Assembly (NCBI GenBank): GCA_016271365.2
Contig: CM057453.1
Span: forward strand, 1,090,513,001-1,090,577,000
From: Neoceratodus forsteri
Taxonomy: Eukaryota; Chordata; Ceratodontiformes; Ceratodontidae
Length of the DNA stretch: 64,000 nucleotides
Direction of reading: 5' to 3'
The notes beneath the pieces are model-generated. The model worked only from the letters and a program-made list of their open reading frames with translations. It was not told the DNA's origin and made no database searches. Each line of letters starts with the position of its first letter. The first letter of the stretch is position 1. Made by a program: the position numbers and the translations under genes. Below, in pieces: positions 1-11,639 of the stretch.

Positions 1-1280
1 CATAAAACATTTTACCAAGTAAGCAGAGTTTGGATGGGCTTGTTTTCAGCTACGACCTTGGGAGGAGGATTAAGAACAGCAAGGAGATGCAGTACAGGCA
101 TCCTAATGGAGGCAAAATAAATGAATTAATACAGAAATAGCATATAAGGTCTTCTATACTTTAAATAAGGAATAATGTATGATTGACCATACACAGTGAG
201 CCAGTGTTTTCATCAAGGGATTGAAATAACAGCATACGGACCTTGAACACGAGGAGGGGGGCAGAATTGCGTGTGTGTGAGCGAGCAGAGTGTAGAAACT
301 GAAAGTTGTGGGAGTGACCACAAGGGAGGAAGTGCAACTGAGTTAATGATAAAACATGTACATAGCATCTTTAGAATGTGCACAACTTCAGACGTGCACA
401 TTTTCGAAGGGGCTGCTTTCCATACACAATAAGCCCTGACTAAATACTGTGACTATATTTTAAGTTACTCACCTCACCACTTTACAGAGTAAACACAGTA
501 CACAAACTCACGCTGCCCATGGTGTTGTTTCAGTTTCACAGAACAGTTTTACTGGGCATGCACGGCTCTATGACATAGGTACTGCAGTACAGCGAAAAGT
601 CATTGTACCACATTAGTTACATCACTACTATGGTACAACAGGATTTTGAGTGGTAAGGATTTCCATACACATCAATCCCTGACCATACACTGTAGTTCTT
701 AAGACATTACACTAAGCTAAAACCTGTTTCCTGATAGTCCTGAGAGCACATGGGGGTTTAAGTGATACTGTCAACCCCCTTAGGTCTCAGAGTGCCTCTA
801 GTTTAAAAAAGCATTTGTCAATGCTGAATGTTGTCTCACTGGCATTGGCATTGGTAGTGCAGGAGTTAGAGAAGCATAATAGGAATGGCAGTGAATTATT
901 GAACTGACGCCAACCCCACCCTCACCCTGAAGAGACTGACAGGCATTGGGTTGTGCCTTTGGGTCGTCAGCTATAACGATCATGCCATTTTAGCTCACCC
1001 TACCCTATAGACACTGACAAGTGTCATGGTGTGCTTTGGGGTTTTTGAGCCTTGTATTTGCACCATTCCATAAGGAAATACGTTATGACGGGTGCAGTAC
1101 AGGAGAATGGGGTGAACTTTAGGGCCGAACACTGCAAGGCACACCTCGATGCCTGTCACTGGCTGCAGGATGGGGGTGGAATGGCATGAGCATTACAGCC
1201 AATGATCCCAAGTCACATCCCTGACGCCTGTCAGTCTCTACAGGGTGGAGTGTTACAGTTGGAAACCCTAATGTCGTAGG
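1..1280. other. Intergenic DNA with short hairpin and ccatacac repeats
   Basis: No coding region is supported here; reading frames are short and match nothing I recognise. A perfect 12-bp palindrome (gtactgcagtac, 579-590) lies in a block that resembles two hairpin repeats near the other end of the window (62573-62650 and 63036-63110). Short blocks beginning ccatacac recur around 187, 420 and 662, and related ccatacaca motifs occur near 62800 and 62900. I infer dispersed, decayed copies of a small non-coding repeat. Confidence 0.45.
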
Positions 1281-1289
1281 CATCTGTTG

Positions 1290-2390
1290 GTATTTTCACT
1301 CCAAATTTTCAACATAGGCTTTTTGTGACCCTACCTTATGAAGTGTGACACAATCAGTTTGGTAGCTGAAAGGTGGTTTTGCACAGCGGCTGTGCCATTT
1401 GGCGACACAGGGACGAAAACATATTTTGGGCAGGATGTGAAAAATGACAACTGTATTGTTCATGAGGAGGTATAGAAAATTGCAAAGTTGAAAATCTGAA
1501 GTGAAAATATGAAAAATTGGTGAAGTCATGAGCATGCATAGAAACTGCGCAACACACTTCCGTAACCCAATTATCTTTGGGATTTTTTTAGCCACATTTT
1601 CAACATAGGCACTTTGGGACCTCTCCTCATGAACAGTGGTGCTGTGATTTTGTTAATCTGTCCCAAAAGTTGATTTCCCACAGCTACCCCGCCATCGTGC
1701 GCCACAGGTGCGGAAACACATTTTGGGCAGACTATGAAATATTACAGCTGTACTGTTCATAATGGAGTGTGGAAAATGCCAGTGTTGAAAATCTGGCATG
1801 AAAATACTGCAAATTTTGAAGTTACAAGTGTGCATGGAAACTGCGCAATGCATGCTTGTAACACAGTCATTTTATAGACTTTCAGCACCAAATGTTCAAC
1901 ATAGGCATTTTAGGACCTCTGCTCATGAGCAGTGTCATTGTCATGTCCTCAAACAGTCCCAAAAACTGATTTCACACAGCGACCATGCTATTCTGCGCTG
2001 GACGCGCAAAAACACATTTCGGCCAGGATATGTAAAATGACAGCTGTAATGTTCATAAGGAAGTGTGGAAAAATAGCTATTTTGAAAATCTGGAGTGAAA
2101 ATATTACAGTGGAAACTGCGCAACACATCCTTGTAAAACAGCCATTTTTTTTTCACCAAATTTGCAAGATAGTCTTTTTGAGAGCCCCCCTCATGAGCAG
2201 TTGCACTGTTGTTTCGTTAATCAGTCCCGAAAAGTGATTCCACACAGTGACCGCGAAATCGCCTTTCAGGACTGAATAAATGCCATGACAGTGATTGAAT
2301 TCATGAGGAAGGGTCCCAATAACACCATGTTGAAAATTTGGTGCCAAAATTCCCAAAAATGCCTGAGATATGCTGCAAAGTTGAAAAAAC
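1290..2390. repeat. Diverged tandem repeat, about 290-bp unit, nearly four copies
   Basis: Four successive blocks share the same order of landmarks: caacatagg or caagatagt, a cctcatgagcagt-like stretch, a cacacag..gcgac-like stretch, ttttgggcaggatatg, tgttcat, gaaaatctgg, and gaaactgcgcaacaca. The first landmark starts at 1310, 1601, 1897 and about 2165, giving spacings of 291, 296 and 268 bp; the last unit is shortened and fades near 2390. Weak antisense reading frames over the block are by-products of the repetition. It looks like a fragment of satellite-type or internally repeated mobile DNA. I do not know its family. Confidence 0.75.
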
Positions 2391-3650
2391 CCTACTTATG
2401 CCATTATACAGCGTACCGGCATTTCTTCAGTTTGCGGTCAGCTTTGAAGAGTGCAGACGTGTTCCCGGTGCACCGAAGATCATTGCTCCATGTTCCAGAG
2501 GTAAGTATGGGGTGGGGGGTGTGGAGAGGCAGGGTGCGCAGAGGGCGGGCGAGGTTGGAGGATGGCCACCGACTCAACGAGGGACCGTCTTGTTTGCAGG
2601 TTGTACAACAAAACACACGGGACCATTTTCATTTACAGGGTATTTGGCATGCTGGGTGGCTCCCAGCATGTCACATGAAAGTATTTTTTGGGGGTTCTGT
2701 AGCCAATGGAGATTGGGCAATCCCCATTGGCACATAAAATGGGGGACATTATGCAGACAAGGAGGGCCCCTTCGGCAAATTAAACTGGGAAGGGGGGACA
2801 TGATGCCGAGGGGGATTGGGCACCCCCTCAGTACACACTTTAAATGGGGGGTTACATACTGCTGACAGGGAGTAGACTCTCTTGTCAGCAAATGAAGTGG
2901 GTTGGGGCATGCTGACAGGGGGACTGGGCACCCCTGAAGCTGGCTCTGTGTGCGGCGGCAGTCAGCACATGCCATATTTATTGAAGGGCTTCACCAGGAA
3001 AGGCACGTAGGGAAGACGTGTTTTGGTGCCTCTGCATGACGAGCTTGGCTCTTATTGCAGTGGACCATTTCTTAGATGTGCTCACCACATTATGTATTCC
3101 TGGTGTGGTGCCTGCATGCTGGCTTATTGGGGAATGAGGGACGCACCTACTGATGCGTGCCCTGCATTCGCCCAACAGTGACCACACCTCCAAATCTGCT
3201 ACTAATGTAATATGTTGGCTGGCGTGCAAGTGCAAACCAACATAAAAACAAATGTCATGTTTGGTCACATTCTGTAGAGATTGCTGATGTAGCTGGTGGT
3301 TTGATTCTGATTCCTTTTTTTCCTTTTTAAAAGTGAAAAACCTGATGTTACCACAGAAAAGTGTTTGGTTACAGTCTTTGATCAACTTCCATGGCATCTT
3401 TCTTGGACTTAGAAACAACCCCAGCAGAGTCCGGCTACTCATGATGCAGTGGGAGGAGAGAAAACTGTTGCAGAATGAGTGGCTACACTATTTGGGGGTG
3501 TTCCTACTGTTCAGTAAATGTGCAGTACAGATCAAGGATTTGAAACCAAACAAGGTCGAGTATTATTTCATTATTAGCATGGTTCTACTAAAAAAGAAGC
3601 AGATCAAAAAAATGGCAAAATCAATGAATTTTAGAGAAGGTAAGCAATCA
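2391..3650. other. Intergenic DNA, partly G-rich minisatellite-like
   Basis: Between about 2690 and 2960 there are repeated G-run blocks of the type gattgggcacccc followed by aaatggggg and gctgacagg, spaced roughly 60-100 bp apart, which suggests a decayed minisatellite. The rest, including an antisense frame of 154 codons at 2978-3442, shows no domain or family I recognise and is probably non-coding. Confidence 0.4.
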
Positions 3651-3657
3651 TAAAATG

Positions 3658-3966
3658 ATTGGAGGGGTGCTGCACTTCTGAGGTGCCATCTTTCGGATGA
3701 GACGTTAAAAACCGAGGTCCCATCTGCCTGGATTGGTGGTAGTTCAGGTGGATGTTAAAGATCTCATGGCACTTATCGAAAAGAGTAGGGGAATTTCCCC
3801 GGTGTCCTGGCCAAATTTCCCTCATTCACTAAAAATACCACCAACAGCTTAATCTGGTTCAAGGTCAGTTGGCATTCATCTGTATCCCCCTCCCCCGGGT
3901 CGTGCCTGAAAATAGGCAGGATTTGTCTAGTGCACTTACCCGGTCAACAAAAACTAAATAAATAAC
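3658..3966 (+). mobile_element. SINE with a LINE-type 3' tail
   Basis: This 309-bp block is flanked by the direct repeat taaaatg (3651-3657 and 3967-3973), which fits a target-site duplication. Its centre has the widespread vertebrate repeat wording ctttcggatgagacgtta and gtgtcctggccaaatt. Its last ~75 bp (cccgggtcg ... acccggtcaacaaaa, then ctaaataaataa) match the 3' ends of the LINE family seen at 45735-45825 (+) and, antisense, at 23781, 39951 and 63418. A SINE that borrows the tail of its partner LINE explains this best. It has no coding capacity. It could instead be the 3' end of a long LINE variant. Confidence 0.65.
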
Positions 3967-4004
3967 TAAAATGTGATTTCAACTAGAAATAATATAGGAT
4001 GCAA

Positions 4005-4135
4005 AAAGGGTTGGCAGTGTCCCTGTAAGTGACTTCTCAGGGTTGCACAGCATGCAAGTGATAGTTGTGGGGTTCAAACCCAGGTTAACTGGGTCTCCAG
4101 GTTCATAGCTTGGTCCTCTAACATCTTGATTATAT
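4005..4135. repeat. MIR/CORE-SINE-like fragment
   Basis: The order agtgactt, cagggttgcacagc, aagtgatag and gggttcaaacccaggt follows the tRNA-related half of MIR-type SINEs (cttgcccagggtcacacagc ... gattcgaacccaggt). It is old and diverged, with no clear boundaries. A decayed tRNA gene is less likely because no cloverleaf can be drawn. Confidence 0.45.
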
Positions 4136-4436
4136 TGCCTCTCATTGATAAAATATTAGGGATGTCTAGCAAATATAATACTTTCTTCCTGCTCTTTTGA
4201 CACACTGCCACTGGACAAATGGCGGGTGGATGAAGGGAATAAAAGAATCAGAAATGTTTCCATTTCTCAGTCTTATTTTTAGAGCTGTCATTGCCAGTGG
4301 TTCTTGTTAGAATGAAACCATTAGACCCTAGTCAACAGGGTTATGCTGCATGGGGTGAGATGATTTATTTTCAGTTTGTGGTTTCTTTCTTTTTTTCTGG
4401 TGTACAAAGTGATATCTAAGCAATAAGACCTGGGAC

Positions 4437-6765
4437 AGTGAGAGGCTCTCAGATCTAGAAGTGTGTAGCCATCTGGGAACAAGTGACCACCAAACAGTGT
4501 GGTTCACGATAAACTCAGCTGCAGAGTCAAGCCATACAAAAGTGAGGGTACTGGAATTCAGGAGGGATGACTTTGGCAAGATGGGAGAGTGCCTTAGAAA
4601 AGCACTAGCAAACAAGCTTGAAAGAGGGGTGGAGCAACAATGGGGAAACATCAAAACTGCCATCACAGAGTCCAAGCCTTTGTGTGAAGCAAATAAACAA
4701 ATCAAATGAAAGAAAAAGCCACTATGGCTCTCAAAAAGAGGTGGCAGGGAAGGTTAGGGAGAAAAAGATAGCATTTAGGAAGTATAAGGAAACACAGAAG
4801 AAGCAGGATAGAGAACTGTATCAGTTAAGGCAGAAGGAAGCAGGGAGGGAAGTCAGAATAGCAAAGGCCCAAACTGAGGAAAAGATAGCCAACTCAGTTA
4901 AGAAGGGGGATGAAACCTTTTATAGGTACGTCAGGGAGCATAGAAAGACAAAGGGAGGGATAGTGAGGCTGAACAGAATGGACGGTGGGTGGGCAGAGAG
5001 GGACAGTGAAAAAGCAGGGATGCTGAATAAATACTTCTGCTCAGTATTCACAAAAGAGGAGGAGGAGGAGGTATCTGATCCAATTAGCAGAAGCACTCTG
5101 GATAGGGGGGTCGATCCCAGTCCTTTCACAGAAGAAAAGGTTCTGAAAGAACTCCTAAAACTGAAGGCAGACAAAGCAATGGGGCCTGACGGGATTCAAC
5201 CCAGAATTCTAGAAGAATTAAGGGGAGAACTAGTGACACCACTGGCTACCATTTTTAACAAATCGTGGGAGGATGGTGTGGTACCTGAGGACTGGAGGAA
5301 GATGGATATGATTCCCCTTCACAAAATTGGGAGCAAGACAGAGGCAGGAAACTACAGACCTGTCAGTTTGACCTGTGTGGTAGGGAAAGTGATGGAATCA
5401 CTTCTGAAGGAAAGAATTGTTAAGTACCTAGAGGCCAGTGGGGCACAGGACACAAGGCAGCATGGGTTCACAGTGGGAAGGTCATATCAGATGAATCTAA
5501 TTGATTTTTGACTGGGTGACCAAAGTAGTAGACCAGGGAGGGGCTGTGGGTGTGGCCTACCTAGACTTTAGCAAGGCATTTGACACAGTCCCACACAAAA
5601 GATTAATAAACAAATTAACCAGCCTGGGAGTGGGTCCCAGGTTGGTAGCCTGGGTAAAACATTGGCTGAAAAACAGGACACAGAAGGTAATTGTAAACAG
5701 AGTCCACTCTGAAGAAAGGGGGGTTACTAGTGGGGTACCACAGGGTTCAGTACTGGGTCCAGTCCTTTTTAATGTCTTTATAAGTGACATTGCAGAGGGA
5801 CTGGAAGGAAAAGTATGCCTCTTTGCAGATGACACAAAGATCTGCAACAGGGTTGATACATAAAGAGGCATGGAAAGGATGAGAAGGGACTTTGCAAGGT
5901 TGGAGGAATGGTCAGAAGTATGGCAGCTTGGACTGAATGCAAAGAAGTGCAAAATAATGCACCTGGGAAACAAAAACCTAGGGAAAGATTACACAATGGG
6001 GGTGGGGTGAGGTAGTAACAACAACAAAAATGGAAAGGGACCTGGGGATAATCATATCAGATGACCTTAAGGTTGGCAAGCAATGTGAGAAGGCAGGAGG
6101 GAGGGCTGGGGGATCCTGGGAAGTATAGGGAGAGGTATCTCCAGCAGAAAACAGGAAGTTGTTATCTCTCTGAACAGACAGTTGGTGAGACCCCATCTGG
6201 AGTACTGTGTCAAGTTCTGGAGACCCCATCTCTGCAAGGACATAGACAGGATGGAGGCAGTCCAGAGGAGAGCAATTAAAATGGTGCAGAGTTTGCAAGA
6301 AAAGCCATACGAGGATAGACTAAATGAGCTTAATATGTATACCCTTGAGGAAAGGAGGGAGAGGGGGGACATGATAGAAGCTTTTAAGTACTTCAGTGGA
6401 ATCAACAATGTCCAAGACAGTAGCATCTTTCAGAAAAAGAGATGTGCAAGAACAAGGGGACACAATTTGAAGACAGAGGGAAGACGGCTTGGGGCAATGT
6501 GAGGAAGTATTTTTTCACAGAGAGGGTGGTGGACACATGAAACAGCCTTCCTGAAGAGGGTGTGGGGTCTAAAACTGTGGGAGAATTCAAGAATGCATGG
6601 GACAGACATAAGGCAATTCTTGTGGGGGGGGGTAGGAAGAAATAGGCTGTTGGTTAACTAGGATCTGCAGCTTATCCGGTAGGTAGGGAAATGGGCAGAC
6701 TAGGTGGGCCAAGCGGTCCTTACCTGCCATCAAAGTCTATGTTTCTATGTTTCTATGCTAGAGAG
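4437..6765 (+). mobile_element. CR1 LINE, 5'-truncated, sense strand
   Basis: The element starts inside the endonuclease domain and runs through the reverse transcriptase and a 3' UTR to an octamer-like tail (tctatgtt repeated, about 6738-6760), the typical end of CR1 elements. The stretch ggcccacctagtctgccc-like wording just before the tail (ggtgggccaagcggtcctt at about 6701) recurs in the antisense CR1s at 37525, 46944 and 58370. About 1.7-2 kb of the 5' part, including ORF1, is missing, the usual result of incomplete reverse transcription. Its closest relative in the window is the antisense CR1 at 58366-62340. Confidence 0.9.
4461..6550 (+). pseudogene. CR1 ORF2 fragment: end of endonuclease plus reverse transcriptase
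   Basis: The product would nick target DNA and reverse-transcribe the element's RNA in the nucleus. Visible landmarks in order are the endonuclease end (HLGTSDHQTVWF), a basic linker, RT blocks [50 protein letters not shown] and the catalytic box LFADDTKI, then the C-terminal IKMVQSLQEKPYEDRLNELN stretch. The frame is open at 4618-5511 and shifts near 5505-5511, just after the QMNLIDF motif; it then reads 5501-5863 before a stop beyond the FADD box. Further breaks follow before 6500. With no 5' half and several frame breaks it cannot be active. Confidence 0.9.
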
Positions 6766-9700
6766 GTCTTATCAGTCCTATAATGCCTATGTTGGGTATA
6801 GAAGTGCCCAGGGAAATCCCACCCAGGGCATTATCTAACTGTTAGCCCTTGTGAAAAGGGCTTATTGTTACAGCATTAATAACTACAATTTTTTAAATTA
6901 AAATAAAGATAAAAAAGCCTAGATTTAATGTAAAAAAAAAAAGTTGTATTGCTGCACCTGTGCAGTGGGTCCTGCATTCTGTTCATACTAGCTGCCCATT
7001 ACCAGTAGAATAAGGACCACTAGTGGACCAATCAGAACGTATGATTTCCTGCTGCTCATTCCATGAGGTTTATAATCCTGCATACACTTGCCCTGCTCAT
7101 GCATTAAGATCATGTGTATACATTTTGTAAATATTAACTATTTAACATACATCTGTGACCCACTTTTGTGTAGTGGAATAGGTAACTTACTGAAAATTTG
7201 TATATTCTTCCTGAGGACACAATACCAAGTGAGGCCCCGCACACTAGAGAACAAGTTTAGAGTGTTTGGAGCATACAGTTATTCCTGCTTGTCTGTCTTA
7301 TATTGAGAAAGGGAATCTGACAACTGGGCCAGTTGGTTCAGTAGTCCTGAGGGCACTGTGAGTAAGTGCGTAAGAGGGGGGATTTGTAATAGCTTGACTC
7401 AAAATATGCATTTTATTTTCAAGTAGGTAGGGAGGGACAAAACCATAACTTACAAGTGGCAGAGCCATGGGTGAATTATGAAAGTTTTGCCCACTTACAA
7501 GTGGTAAGCTGCATATCTTGAGTCAAGTGATTGCTTATTTAGTTTATACATCACTTTGCTAGTTAGTTTGGACCAGGGGCATTGTTAGGACTGGGCTTCT
7601 GGGGCTAGGGCCCTGAATGTTTTTTTCTGAGGCCCCAAATCTTATCTTGCACAGCTCTGCTTTTTTTTTTTTAATTTTTGCTTTAAAGTAAACTTCCATT
7701 TCATCCCGATCCTGACCTGTATTTCATGCCCCTGCCCCCACACCCCTGCATTTGTGTCGCCTTTGTCAAATTTTTTATTTTTCTTGGCAGAATAGGTGTC
7801 TGCCCCCACCCGCCCGTGTGTGTGTGCGTGCAGTGAGTGTTCTTGCTAAGTACACACCTGCCCTATCCCAAGTCCTGTTTCTGAGTCAGATGTCTGCCCT
7901 TAGATGTGAGAGAGGCAAGCATGCGATTGTGCAACACTGCCTTCCCACAATGGCTTCCAGCACAGCAGCTTGAAGGAGTTGTGGTCGTGGTATAAGCAGA
8001 GATGTGGAGCTCAGCACGATGCACCCCAATGGCACTTATTCATATTTTTTGTTTGCAGCCAAAGTCCCCGCTTGGTGCTGGACAGTGTTGTTGTTGGTTC
8101 TGATTGGGGTTGGAAAGCGGTGCAGCCGGGCCTGGTGCGGAAGTGCATTCACAAGACAGCTATGGATGATGGCAGTGGGGATTGGACTTTGATAGCCTTG
8201 GTTGGCCTTCCTCACCTACAGGGTGGCCTTGAGACTGAGAGGTTGAGGCTTGAACCAGGAGAAATCAGGGGTGCGGCAGCCTTAAGCACTAGCAGAGCAC
8301 CAGCCAGCCAGTCCAGACCAAGACCACCAGCAGTGAGTGAAGTCATTCAATGAGCTTAGCAGCTTCAGTGACCGGCGGTCAGTCAAGGACTCGAGAAGGT
8401 GGGTGGTCCATGGTGAGTGGTGACAGTCGTGGTTGGGGGGGCGATGGACAGTTCCAGTTCTAGGCAGCAGCAACGCAGCAATGATTCAGTTTCAAGGCAG
8501 AAAAGGGCTGCACAAAGTGGGCTGGTGGGTGGTGGCACTGGCACACGCTTGCAGGCAGGCAGGAAGGCAGGCCAGGCCGCAGCTCAGGTTCTGGATGGTG
8601 TACAGACGGGTAAGTAAAGTCGCTGTCACTCAAGTCCACTAGTTGCAAGTTGTGGAGACGGATACATGCTACTGCTTTGTTTTCTGCACCTTTATAGTAC
8701 ATAAAGTAAGCCAACAAGGCACCAGTTTGATTGGAATGAGATAATTCTTTTGGGGACTTTGCCTTTCCCTTCAGATAGGGTTTAAATAAACGGTCACTTC
8801 CTGGGTGGGTTAATGTAACTATCTGATGCACTGCCACTGTTGTTGTGTTGCTTGCAGGAAGCTAATTTAATTGCTCAGTGTAGATAAGGAAGTGGTATTC
8901 TGAGACATGGCCTGATCTAAAATATTGTTGTGCTGTAACCTGGCTGTTAGTGTATGTTTGTACTACTACTAGTAGCACTAGCGAGTGGATCGGATGTGGG
9001 CCTGGTGGGCCAGGGGCTTGTCTGCACAGTCAAGTGCAGAACTTAAAGTATTTGATTCAAGCAGCTGCCAGCTGGAAATCAGCTCGCATGTTCGAGCAGG
9101 CAGGCTGCTGCTCGAACATGCACACAGTGGTCTTCTAGGGGCCTAACTTTAACTGGCACCTGGCCCAGCCCCCAGGCTTCCACTGGTTGTTGCCCCTCCT
9201 GTTGAAATCTGAATTAGAACCGCTGCTAGTTTCTCTTGCCAGTCCAGTGGCCATCAATCAGGATAGGGGCCCAGACTCCCTCCCGACTCAGGACAGACAC
9301 TACTAGAATAGGCAGCGGCTCAAAGTGGTGGTAAATTCACTGGACCAGTAAGTAGCTAGGCTGCTCAGAGGGAATTAAATATTGGTGCCAAGTATGGAGT
9401 CTCCAGAAAGGCTTGTGGGGTTGTGTGTGTGGGGAAGGGAATAAGGACAGCAGCTATTGTGCGGGACTAAACTGTGCAGTGAAGTGAAGCAGAACTTGAA
9501 GCAGTCTAAAAATGAGCAGTAACCAGCATGACACTGTTCATTATTAGTGTCCCCTGTGTAGTGCTCAGATAATGCTGTACAGTCAGGGCTGCACTGGAGT
9601 ACAGGGGGCCCACCTGAAAAGTTTATGCAGTGGCACACCTGGAAAATCAATAAAGGAGGAGTCAGGTTGACACATTCTTATCAGTATTCCACTTACATTT

Positions 9701-10385
9701 ACCATTTTAGCTTTATGTTTGCTTCTTAAATTTACTTGTAGTGCCCAAACAATCCCATTTAATTAGAAAATAGATGAAAATGAAAATTTCAGAAAGTAGT
9801 CAGCAACCCAATGGGGGGCACCCTGAAATTTCCAGGTATCTGGGTAGGCCAGACCTACACTCCTACATTGTGTACACCAGAGTCTCCAAAAATGGTTCTG
9901 GTGCTATGTATATTGGAGGAGGGAATGAGGACAACAGCTACTTTCTGGGATTATACTGTTACAGAAGTAGTTTGAAAAAACAAGGGAAAGGTACCAGGAA
10001 TGTGTTATTTTGCACCAGAGAACACCAACATTTCAATAGCTTCTGGGGACCTAAGTGGCTCCCAAGCCCCCGGCCCATTGTTTTGGGGCCCGGGCCCTGA
10101 ATACTATCTCATGCTAGCAATGCCTCTGGTTTGGACTGCTCCTGTGTTAGTGCTGACCTGGGATCTGAGATGCCCTATAATCAAATGATAATGCTTTAAG
10201 CTTTTAAGTAGAAAGTTACTTGGTTCTGCACAGTGCCAAAGGTGCTAGGTCAAATTGAGGAGCAGGTGTCTGGAGCCTCCCAGCTTGTTTAAGTGTGTTA
10301 CCACATTGGGAGCAAATGCACACGTTTCTGTGTACCAGGAGCAGCAACACTGGTTGTTTCATTTGAATTGCTCTATCTGACAACT
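6766..10385. other. Intergenic DNA without recognised genes
   Basis: This 3.6-kb stretch holds T-rich and GC-rich parts (about 8230-8620) but no frame with a known domain. A CCAAT-like and TATAA-like pair near 7030 and 7070 could be the promoter part of an old solo LTR, though no LTR ends are visible. Blocks at 9385-9470 and 9885-9965 share the order gagtctcca, gggaat, ggacaRcagcta, and blocks at about 7590 and 10075 share gggccctgaat, so ancient repeats are likely. Confidence 0.4.
7393..7527. repeat. Hairpin-forming MITE-like repeat
   Basis: The ends cttgactcaaaatatgca (7393-7410) and tgcatatcttgagtcaag (7510-7527) are inverted copies with one mismatch over 18 bp. Between them cttacaagtgg occurs twice in direct orientation. 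A short, non-coding, AT-rich unit with terminal inverted repeats fits a MITE, but I see no clear target-site duplication and no second copy. Confidence 0.45.
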
Positions 10386-10389
10386 ATAG

Positions 10390-10910
10390 GGTGCAAACAT
10401 AGAGGAAAAATAGCTAGGGAAGGGCTGAACCTTATTAGATGGAACATGGCTAGATTTAAGCAAAACCTAATGATAATGACTTGGTAAAAATTTATTAGAA
10501 AATTTGACATAACGGTCTTTCAAGAAACATGACTACCAAATAGTGACAGCTTTACATTAGAAGGATACCAATGTTGGTAGCTAAAAGTAGTAAAAAAAAA
10601 AACACATTTGGCAGACCAAATAGAGGGTCTCTATACCTTGGAATCCACAAAATAATGTATTGACTGTAAGAAACCTGAACTGAGGGATCTCAATATTCAT
10701 TATACAATTGTTTTTGTACAAACACCATGCAATTGTAATAAACATATATATTTTGCCATTTCACATTGCTGACTACACAGAGGATACTCTAAATATTCTC
10801 ACAGAGGTGTTTATTTTTATAAAAGCCAGATTTCAAAACATCACTATAATTTTAGCAGGAGATGCACACGCACAGATGGGCTCCCTCTTCACAGCAAAAA
10901 AATAAAAGTA
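10390..10910 (+). pseudogene. Fragment of a LINE AP-endonuclease domain, clade uncertain
   Basis: Across broken frames one can read LIRWNMARFK, FDITVFQET, SFTLEGYQCW and later FQNITIILAGDAHAQMGS. These fall in the order of an apurinic-type endonuclease of non-LTR retrotransposons (the N-x(n)-Q/E-E-T block, then a GDFNAR-like block). Several stops interrupt it. It differs from the CR1 copies here in wording and may belong to another clade. No RT part follows before the Harbinger begins at 11136. Confidence 0.5.
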
Positions 10911-11149
10911 TAAAAATAATACTTGCAATTTAGATGACTTATCAGGAATTCCTTTAAAGAAATTCAATGATTAAAAAATAACATTGAGAAGTAATATGCT
11001 GATGGACGTAATCAGATGACTTTATCTTTAGGCTGCTCAGTGACATTACCAATGGAGATTTGGCTGGTGGCAATGTCACAGATCCAACATAGACAGGAAG
11101 GGGGTTGAGTATTAGACATCTGTATTGTAGACATTGGGCTGGATAGTCA

Positions 11150-11395
11150 AAAGGGTTGCGCAATGCACAATAGGGCTGCGCCAGCGCAAGTCAGAAAATG
11201 CGCCATTCTGCAATATTCGGCAGGAGGCAGTTGCGCCACTGAAAACATGCTGTGCAACAGCGCAATGATAATGAAGGCATGTGCAACCAAAGGGGGTGGA
11301 ACCATGCATAAAGGGTGCAGTGCGGTGTTCAAAGACTTGCGCAATGCGCAACAGTGGAGCAGGCGGAAGTTGCGCCATAGCGGAAATGAGCCAAA
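11150..11395. promoter_or_regulatory. Left subterminal repeat zone of the Harbinger
   Basis: The first ~250 bp inside the left end are packed with GCGC-containing words: ttgcgcaatgc, ctgcgccagcgcaa, gttgcgccac, aacagcgcaat (11256-11266), ttgcgcaatgcgcaac and gttgcgccatagcg (11369-11382). The last recurs exactly at 18595-18608 near the right end, and aacagcgcaat recurs at 15716-15726. Transposases or their Myb partners commonly bind such subterminal sites; binding here is inferred from repetition only. Confidence 0.5.
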
Positions 11396-11639
11396 ATAAA
11401 AAGGAGCAAGGAAGAGGCGCAAGAACGCTACAGGAGTAGCCACATGAGTCAGAGACAGGCACAGAGAAACAGGGAGAAAGAGGGCAGGCCAGAGAAACCA
11501 CACCACAGAAGAGGGGCAAGGGAAGGTGTGTGGGGCCGCAGAGTGCAGAGACCAGTAGGTGTACCCGGTGCAGGGGAGGTAGCAGTCAGGACAGCGGGGG
11601 GAACAAGCAACATCAGCTGGGGGGACACAAGCCAGGGAC

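Noticed and set aside
2978..3442. 154-codon minus frame, possible second Harbinger-like gene
   Set aside because: No DDE, Myb or other motif can be read, and no ends are nearby.
6738..6765. Octamer run as an independent microsatellite
   Set aside because: It is the typical end of a CR1 LINE and lies exactly at the 3' boundary.
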